Source: Deltaproteobacteria bacterium (GTDB lineage: Bacteria > Myxococcota > Kuafuiibacteriia > Kuafuiibacteriales > Kuafuiibacteriaceae). Taken from it: a DNA stretch of 39,695 nucleotides. The stretch covers positions 1 to 39,695 of the forward strand of contig WYAZ01000138.1 in NCBI GenBank assembly GCA_011526105.1. The letters are read 5' to 3'. Within the stretch, counting starts at the first letter, position 1. Each line of letters starts with the position of its first letter. The notes under the pieces were generated by a model, which saw only the letters and a list, made by a program, of their open reading frames with translations, searched no databases and was not told the origin of the DNA. The translations under genes and the position numbers were made by a program. Positions 36,328-39,695 of this stretch are shown one piece after another.

Positions 36328-37847
36328 CGCGCCTCCGCGGCGAACGACCGAATGAGCTGGACCAGCGCGCTTAGATCGGCCTCTCGCTGCGCCAGATCCG
36401 GATGGGCTGGCATCAATGGGCTGAGGCCGATCGCGGGACCACCTTGCACGATCACGCGGGCGAGCTCGGAGTCGGAGATGGACCGATGCCAAGTCGGAGC
36501 CGTGAGATCGCGAGGCTTCGGCCGCAACGCAGACGACAGAGCGCCGTCTCCGCGACCGGCCGAACCGTGGCAGACCGCACACCGTGAAGCGTAGAGCTCG
36601 AGCGCCGCGGGCTCGGGCGGCTGGTGATCACGGGCAGGCATTGCGGAGGGGGCGATGGGCTCGAGGGCGGTCGCCCCGCGCGTCGAAGTGACCGCAGACG
36701 CGAACACGATCGGACGTCCGGGAGGGTCCGGCGGAAGCTCCTCTGGCTTGCCGGAGGCAAGCAGACTCCGGCCAAAGGGCTCGTCGATCCCCACGACCTC
36801 CACGAAGGCGTTGCCGCCCACGCGCTCGCCGTCGAACGCGCCGGTCACCTCCATCGTGCCGGCCCAAAGGTTGGCTGGAAACACGACCATCTCTTGGTGG
36901 GGCACGCTCGCTTTCAGCGTCAAGCTGCCGCGCCCGGGGAGACCGACTCGGAACCCGATTGGATAGACGGCGCCGGTGCGCGGGCTCCTCCAGGTGTCGC
37001 CGGTCTCGGCGATGGTGACCGTGCGGATCTGGTGCTGGGTGAGGCGACCGTCGCGCTCGCGGATGGTCGCGAAGCCGCCCTCGGCCAGATTCCGGTCCTG
37101 GTCCTGGATGACCGCGATCTCCAGCTCCACTCCGTTCGTCAGCTGAACCCCGAACCACACCCAACCGGTCAGACGCTCGTCGTACATGAAGCCCCACTGG
37201 TGCTTGAACCAGCCGGTGCCCGAGACGTCGACCGTCGCGCCGTCGATGTCGATCTGCCCGATCGCGGTCATGCGCGGGAGGGAGTAGTAGTGCGTCGACG
37301 AGCGCGGGGGCACGTAGAGGTAGCCGTCGGAGCCGATGAGCGAAGGCGGCTTCTCCGCGCGCAGGCGAAGGCGAAGGCCGTTGCCGAGGCTGGAGGCCTC
37401 GACCAGGATGTCGCCGTCGTCGGCCTGGACCGCCGACCAGTCGTTGTGGCGAACATCCAGCCGGGTGGAGTCTGCGTGTGCGGCCCAGGTATCGGGGAAG
37501 TTGTGTCTCTCCCGCACGAAGAAGGTCTGCGCCGTGCGATCGGTGACCACGAAGAACGCGACCTGAAAAGGATCGACGAAGGCGTGCACCGGGATGCCGA
37601 GCACCGAGTCGAGGTCGGTGTGTTGCTTGATGAAGGCGAGGAACCAGTCATAAGCGCGCCCGTTCGCGCCTATGACGTGGCCGTGGAAGTGCCACCACTC
37701 GGTCTGGGCGTCGTGCGCGGCGTGGTCCCGCGGAAAGCTCAAGACGTGGTTCGGATCTGCGGCGCGCAGCGAATGACCCGCACACGCCAAGGCCGGGAGG
37801 GCCGAGAGTAGGACCGCGCGTCTCGCGATGTCACCGAGCGGGACCAT
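36324..37847 (-). CDS. AttH/CrtC-like (lipocalin-type) domain fused to a c-type cytochrome
   Basis: 507-aa exported protein. An RR-containing N-terminus (ARRAVLLSALPALACAG) gives a lipoprotein- or Tat-like signal. Residues ~35-370 match the AttH/hydroxyneurosporene-synthase (CrtC) family: SFPRDHAAHDAQTEWWHFHG, DWFLAFIKQH, GTGWFKHQWGFM, GWVWFGVQLTNGVEL. The C-terminal ~90 residues are a cytochrome c domain with heme site CAVCHG (near 423-428) and candidate distal Met in LSPLMPAHPDL. CrtC hydrates carotenoid double bonds. The fusion to a heme domain in one exported chain suggests an electron-coupled lipid modification; this is inference. It is co-transcribed with the FAD oxidoreductase. Confidence 0.88.
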   Translation of the reverse strand: MVPLGDIARRAVLLSALPALACAGHSLRAADPNHVLSFPRDHAAHDAQTEWWHFHGHVIGANGRAYDWFLAFIKQHTDLDSVLGIPVHAFVDPFQVAFFVVTDRTAQTFFVRERHNFPDTWAAHADSTRLDVRHNDWSAVQADDGDILVEASSLGNGLRLRLRAEKPPSLIGSDGYLYVPPRSSTHYYSLPRMTAIGQIDIDGATVDVSGTGWFKHQWGFMYDERLTGWVWFGVQLTNGVELEIAVIQDQDRNLAEGGFATIRERDGRLTQHQIRTVTIAETGDTWRSPRTGAVYPIGFRVGLPGRGSLTLKASVPHQEMVVFPANLWAGTMEVTGAFDGERVGGNAFVEVVGIDEPFGRSLLASGKPEELPPDPPGRPIVFASAVTSTRGATALEPIAPSAMPARDHQPPEPAALELYASRCAVCHGSAGRGDGALSSALRPKPRDLTAPTWHRSISDSELARVIVQGGPAIGLSPLMPAHPDLAQREADLSALVQLIRSFAAEAR

Positions 37848-37851
37848 CGAC

Positions 37852-38385
37852 TCAGAACTCGAGGAAGAGGCCGGCGGTGAGACCGAGCATGGGGGTCACG
37901 CCGGAAGCTCCCTCCCGCAGCCCCAGGATGGCGACCCCCGAGAACTCGACGAAGAGCCCGGTCCCCCAGAAGAGAATCTCCTCGTAGCCGAGGGAGCCGC
38001 GGAGCGCGAGGTCGGCGCGAGCCGGCTGGTCGGGTTCGAAGACGAGCGCGAAGTCGGGGCCGAGGTGCAAGTAGATCCGACGCCAGAACCACTCGAAGGG
38101 CAGGATCTTGAGCCCGAGCCCGAGCCCGAGCACGCCGAAGCTGGGCACGGTCTGGTACAGCCCCCCCACCACGATGCCGAAACGCTCCGTCAGCGCGAGG
38201 TCCACGCTCAGGCTCAATGCGCCACCGAGCGAAAGTTTCTCAGCCGGTGTCGAGACGCCGCCCCCAAACCGGGCGACGGCCAAGCCCTGCTCCGCACATG
38301 CGACGGAGGCGCCCCCCGCGAAGCAGGCTCCCGCCGCGCAGCACGCCGCCAGCCACATCGCCGGCTTGATCTCTGCGCGCCTCAC
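37852..38385 (-). CDS. Exported outer-membrane-like beta-barrel protein
   Basis: 177-aa protein. I start it at the GTG at 38385, which has a GGTGGAG site and gives a signal peptide with basic n-region (RRAEIKPAMWLAACCAAG...SVACA); an ATG at 38358 is possible. The mature part has alternating strands with Gly and aromatic ends (GALSLSVDLALTERFGIVVG, YLHLGPDFALVFEPD) and a terminal Phe (LGLTAGLFLEF), as in outer-membrane barrels. It ends 4 nt before the CrtC-like/cytochrome fusion. The product may serve that operon at the envelope. Confidence 0.75.
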   Translation of the reverse strand: MRRAEIKPAMWLAACCAAGACFAGGASVACAEQGLAVARFGGGVSTPAEKLSLGGALSLSVDLALTERFGIVVGGLYQTVPSFGVLGLGLGLKILPFEWFWRRIYLHLGPDFALVFEPDQPARADLALRGSLGYEEILFWGTGLFVEFSGVAILGLREGASGVTPMLGLTAGLFLEF

Positions 38386-38609
38386 GGGACTCCACCGGTG
38401 ACGCGAACGGCGAGGCTGCACCGCCCCCGACCATCAACCTGTTGGTGGTATCGACAGTGGCGGTGACGGCAGGAATGATGATCGCTGAGCGCCCCGTTCG
38501 AAGGCTCCGGCAGCGTGGCACAGCCAGTCGTAGCCGCGCTCCCGCCGGCCACGGCCGCAACCAGCCCGACACGCTCGAGCAGCCGTCGCCTGGTGAGTCG
38601 GAGCAACAC
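38382..38609 (-). CDS. Small Tat-type lipoprotein ORF, possibly frameshifted
   Basis: 75-aa ORF whose start looks real: MLLRLTRRRLLERVGLVAAV with a twin-arginine-like run and a lipobox GSAATTGC. After PEPSNGALS the frame reads His/Arg-rich sequence, whereas the neighbouring frame reads a more natural secreted sequence (IIIPAVTATVDTTNRLMVGG, GAASPFASPV). A single frameshift may therefore have truncated a longer exported protein. The stop overlaps the GTG of the next gene (GTGA), consistent with operon position. If intact, it is only a membrane-anchored short peptide. Confidence 0.5.
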   Translation of the reverse strand: MLLRLTRRRLLERVGLVAAVAGGSAATTGCATLPEPSNGALSDHHSCRHRHCRYHQQVDGRGRCSLAVRVTGGVP

Positions 38610-38739
38610 CGCCGGGATGCTTCAACGCGCACTCGCGAGCGGTCAAGTCCAGAGGTCGGAGTGACTGCGGGCACTCCGCCAAACTCAGACCCCTGGCGGG
38701 TAGAAAGTCGCGGGCCACTGGAGGACACTCCGTCGCGCT

Positions 38740-39528
38740 ATGTTGTCGCATGCCTTCACCCTCGTCTCTCTCGTCGTGATCTCCTCGTCGGCCGACAGCG
38801 TGCAGCGCACGATGCGGGAGGAGAACGAATCCATCCGCAGATGCTTCGAGCTCAACCAAGTCGACTCCGGTTTCCTCGAGCTTCGCTTCACCATCGACGA
38901 CGACGGTCGCGCCAAGGACCCATCCATCGTGGCACAGACCCCGGAACACGAGGGCCTGTCTCGCTGCATTCTAGAGCTGTTCGCGCGAGTCCGCTTCGAG
39001 GCGGAAGCACGAGGGGCCGACGTCGCATATCCCATCCGATATCAGGCTGCGCCCGACGTCGCCCCAGCTGGGGCCGTCTCCACGCCGACGCACTCGAAGC
39101 TCTCGATCGTCGCGCGTGAGGGATCCTGGTTCATGGATCCCTGGCTCGTCGTGGACCATGAGAGCCAGGGCGTGTCTGATCTCGACCTGGCGAGACGTGT
39201 CGCGGACGGGGCGATAACCGAGCGCGTCGAGGACACACGTACCCGTTACGTCATCTTTACCGTGGCCTCCGGCGCGGCGGCGATCGCAGGGCTCGCGGTG
39301 GGCACCTACGGGACGCTCCGCTTCCTCGAGGAGGAACCCACGAGAGGCCGCGGAGAAGAAGTGGGGCTTCTGGTGGGTGGTGGCATTGTAGCGCTTGTCA
39401 CCGGAGCACTCGCCTCGTATTGCCTGGTGCGTGCCCTCGACGTCGATGCGAAGGAACCGGCTTGGCATGTGCTCGAGCGCGCCGAGGCCGAGCGCCTCGT
39501 CGAGCGGGCGAATCACAGCGGCCCCTGA
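38740..39528 (+). CDS. AgmX/PglI-like (TonB-C-type) membrane protein with two C-terminal TM helices
   Basis: 262-aa protein beginning with a hydrophobic signal (HAFTLVSLVVISSSADS). Residues ~30-100 match the AgmX/PglI C-terminal-type pattern found in myxobacteria: RRCFELNQVDSGFLELRFTI, DDDGRAKDPSIVAQTPEHEG, LSRCILELFARVRFEA, with Cys 35 and Cys 76. Two hydrophobic segments lie at ~170-190 and ~208-231. Such proteins occur with gliding and envelope machinery. It has a 130-bp divergent upstream region shared with the Tat-type lipoprotein. Its stop is followed after 12 nt by copy B of the 140-bp repeat. Confidence 0.78.
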   Translation: MLSHAFTLVSLVVISSSADSVQRTMREENESIRRCFELNQVDSGFLELRFTIDDDGRAKDPSIVAQTPEHEGLSRCILELFARVRFEAEARGADVAYPIRYQAAPDVAPAGAVSTPTHSKLSIVAREGSWFMDPWLVVDHESQGVSDLDLARRVADGAITERVEDTRTRYVIFTVASGAAAIAGLAVGTYGTLRFLEEEPTRGRGEEVGLLVGGGIVALVTGALASYCLVRALDVDAKEPAWHVLERAEAERLVERANHSGP

Positions 39529-39540
39529 GTTTGAGGGTCG

Positions 39541-39680
39541 CTAGTGTCCCGTCCGAGAGGTTCGATCACGTTCCCGCGAAGTATCTTTCGTCGCTGGTCG
39601 GCGCGCTACGAAGGGAGTTGGGTCGCCCCCAATGACCGAGGAGCCCGAAAGGGCGGCCGCAGGCCGCGCGTCGGCCAGGG
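39541..39680 (+). repeat. 140-bp dispersed repeat, copy B
   Basis: Starts CTAGTGTCCCGTCCGAG, 12 nt after the stop of the AgmX/PglI-like gene, and ends GTCGGCCAGGG. It is the inverted counterpart of 31112-31251, with three mismatches. The two hairpins (GCCC-GAAA-GGGC and GCGGCC-GCA-GGCCGC, which share bases) are fully conserved. Sequence after 39680 differs from copy A, so 39680 is a real boundary. The window ends 15 nt later. Confidence 0.9.
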
Positions 39681-39695
39681 ACGAAAAGGACAAGC

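Noticed and set aside
31112-39680. Composite transposon formed by the inverted repeats
   Set aside because: No transposase, integrase or target duplication is visible, so this remains only one possible explanation.

Overview
The window is high-GC, gene-dense bacterial chromosome. GTG starts are frequent, 4-nt overlaps between neighbouring genes are common, and there are many predicted lipoproteins (RHS, PpiC-type, Cys-rich, TPR, PEGA and Asp-rich). It also carries a double-FHA sigma-54 activator, a GYF-less AgmX/PglI-like membrane protein and a lysine-repeat histone-like protein. Together these suggest a myxobacterium or relative (Myxococcota), but no rRNA or other strict marker is present, so this is inference. 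I saw no tRNA, rRNA, CRISPR array, intact transposase or phage gene.

Layout. 0.1-6.5 kb: a 2140-aa RHS/YD-repeat lipoprotein (minus) ending in an incomplete HINT domain. 6.7-10.6 kb: a DUF4388-like gene (minus) divergent from three consecutive parvulin/SurA-type foldase genes (plus). 10.6-15.1 kb: a minus-strand block starting with a KKKA-repeat histone-like gene, which has a good sigma-70-like promoter and a strong terminator. It is followed by an NFACT/RqcH-like gene, a DedA gene, a transglutaminase-like gene and an unknown gene, tightly spaced as one operon. 15.1-16.6 kb: two large palindromes and two decayed acyl-CoA dehydrogenase genes. 16.7-18.8 kb: an unknown gene with a palindromic operator-like site, then a Cys-rich lipoprotein.

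18.9-22.1 kb: an HD-type protein, RlmH and ComF (minus operon), divergent from a protein-L-isoaspartate methyltransferase. 22.1-28.8 kb: a transglutaminase-like/TPR lipoprotein (minus), divergent from a plus run of a secreted beta-rich protein, a PEGA lipoprotein, an FHA-FHA-sigma54 activator, an alpha/beta-hydrolase and a small lipoprotein with its own promoter. 28.8-33.0 kb: four minus genes of mostly unknown function, including a 451-aa protein with an internal duplication. 33.0-33.9 kb: no convincing intact gene, with coding-like remnants. 33.9-39.5 kb: an Asp-rich repeat lipoprotein (plus); a minus operon of a small Tat-type lipoprotein ORF, an outer-membrane-like protein, an AttH/CrtC-like domain fused to cytochrome c and an FAD-dependent desaturase-like oxidoreductase; and an AgmX/PglI-like membrane protein (plus).

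Most notable structure: a 140-bp element occurs twice in opposite orientation (31112-31251 and 39541-39680) with only three mismatches. Each copy lies directly behind a stop codon, in the orientation of that gene, and contains two adjacent perfect hairpins. The two copies bracket an 8.3-kb segment holding the least familiar genes of the window, including the CrtC-like/cytochrome c fusion operon.
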